DNA from: Drosophila miranda
Taxonomy: Eukaryota > Arthropoda > Insecta > Diptera > Drosophilidae
DNA length: 64,000 bases
Reading direction: 5' to 3'
Assembly: GCF_003369915.1 (NCBI RefSeq)
Contig: NW_022881614.1
Coordinates: 1,757,001 to 1,821,000 of the forward strand
In this document: positions 63,052 through 64,000 of the stretch, piece by piece
Position numbering within the stretch: position 1 is the first letter of the stretch
Layout: every line of letters starts with the position of its first letter
Notes under the pieces: model-generated
Databases searched by the model: none
Told to the model about the DNA's origin: nothing
What the model saw: only the letters and a program-made list of their open reading frames with translations
Translations under genes and position numbers: made by a program

Positions 63052-63785
63052 AACGAGGGGGAACGTTGTGAGTTGCTGCGGAGACCGCAACTCTACAGTT
63101 ATACCCGATACTAAGTCAGTATGGCTCTCCTCCGGCAGACGCCGCTAATATTAAACGACACGACAAGGAGTGCCTGCGAGAGAGACAGAAAATCAGTCTG
63201 AGCGTGACGTCGGGGGCTGCGTAGCCAGTGCAAATTGATTTGTTCCTTTTGGCTATAAAAATGATCTGATCTGATCCAGATTCAGCAATCTGATAGATAT
63301 GGTCATTATCTATGATTCTGCGCTTTTAGTTTTCTCGAATGTGCAATATTGTGGATGCAACAGATTTTCGTTCTTTGTGGGGGCGGAAGGGGGTGGGGCG
63401 AAATTCTGAGATATACGTTTTATAGTGAGATCTAACAGAAGTGCGGATACCAAATTTGGTTACTCTAGCCTTAATAGTCTCTGAGATTTGTGGATGCCCC
63501 AGGTTTTCGTCCTTTGCGGGGGCGGAAGGGGGTGTGGCGAAATTTGGACACGAAATGGTCAAGGTCCGATATCACAGGAGTGTGGATACCAAATTTGGTT
63601 GCTCTGGCTCTTATAGGTTCTGATTTCCTTGAACTCATATTTTGCAATTGGCAAAGCCGACCATGAAACCTGTGTGTTAGAGAGAGACAGAGCGAGAAAG
63701 AATGAAATTGTTTTCTTGATTCTGGCTATAATAATTATACGATCTGGTTGAGATTTTACACTTTAGAACATATAGTCATCCTCAG
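63052..63785 (+). mobile_element. DINE-1/INE-1-type Helitron (ISY-like), copy E, 3'-truncated
   Basis: Matches the other copies from AACGAGGGGGAACG through the GA-rich motif (63679-63702). It stops abruptly after CATATAGTCATCCTC, about 300 bp before the normal 3' end. The remaining 215 bp of the window are unrelated. Confidence 0.88.
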
Positions 63786-64000
63786 AAGGATAATCAAATC
63801 TCAAACGGTTGCTCGAAGGTATCATGTTTTCCTACTCTTTGGTTTCCTAAGATTTTCCTATTTCTGTGCGATACAGGACTCAAATATGTGCTAAATACCT
63901 TGATTTTTATCGTCTTTCGAATAATACAGTGCAGTATCATTTCGTGCATCTAATTGCAAACTGTTTTTTAATTGTTTTTTAAAAACAATCAATGATGTGC

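Noticed and set aside
61880-63623. Recurrent 60-110-codon frames in the ISY-like copies (FGHPQISETIKARVTKFGI type)
   Set aside because: They recur because the DNA repeat recurs, are interrupted differently in each copy, and have no recognisable domain.

Overview
The window is insect genomic DNA from a Drosophila of the obscura group. Evidence: short GT-AG introns, TATA/Inr and DRE-type promoters, a recognisable resilin gene with its Rebers-Riddiford exon, Ars2, a pickpocket channel gene, and abundant DINE-1/INE-1-type Helitrons of about 1.1 kb that resemble the ISY/ISX elements of D. miranda. From memory, resilin, Ars2 and Arp53D lie on D. melanogaster arm 2R (Muller element C).

Layout. 1-4.7 kb: a tandem pair of divergent actins, the second damaged. 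5.1-5.6 kb: a short VKOR-like gene. 7.0-9.7 kb: resilin, three coding exons with one apparent frameshift. 11.8-15.2 kb: three head-to-tail ISY/DINE-1-like elements. 16.7-16.95 kb: a small secreted-peptide gene. 17-26 kb: no recognisable coding sequence. 26.3-28.1 kb: a broken pickpocket gene. 28.2-29.6 kb: an intact Wdr74 homologue. 30.2-30.8 kb: a glue/mucin-like gene. 30.8-36.1 kb: a BEL/Pao LTR element with intact LTRs and target-site duplication but no reverse transcriptase or integrase. 36.7-47.2 kb: an ASCC1-like gene split by a copia-type element, which contains a gypsy-type element, which contains an LOA-type LINE fragment. 47.3-48.9 kb: an I-like LINE fragment. 49-51.8 kb: TRUB2-like and SmydA-like genes, both damaged. 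53.3-57.6 kb: Ars2 with one in-frame stop. 58.9-59.75 kb: a trypsin-like protease with a frameshift. 61.7-64 kb: two more ISY/DINE-1-like copies.

The most informative pattern is the combination of many independently damaged single-copy genes (frameshifts, nonsense codons and multi-residue deletions, including in Ars2, which I expect to be essential), heavy nested transposon load and a tandemly duplicated divergent actin. This is what a degenerating, non-recombining chromosome looks like. The D. miranda neo-Y, which derives from Muller C, is my leading inference. Some single-base frameshifts could be assembly errors, but the multi-base deletions could not easily be.

The genes do not form one pathway. 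They are ordinary neighbours: housekeeping genes (Wdr74, Ars2, TRUB2, ASCC1), cuticle and secretory genes (resilin, glue-like protein, protease, small peptide), a channel, and a probably testis-biased actin-related gene.
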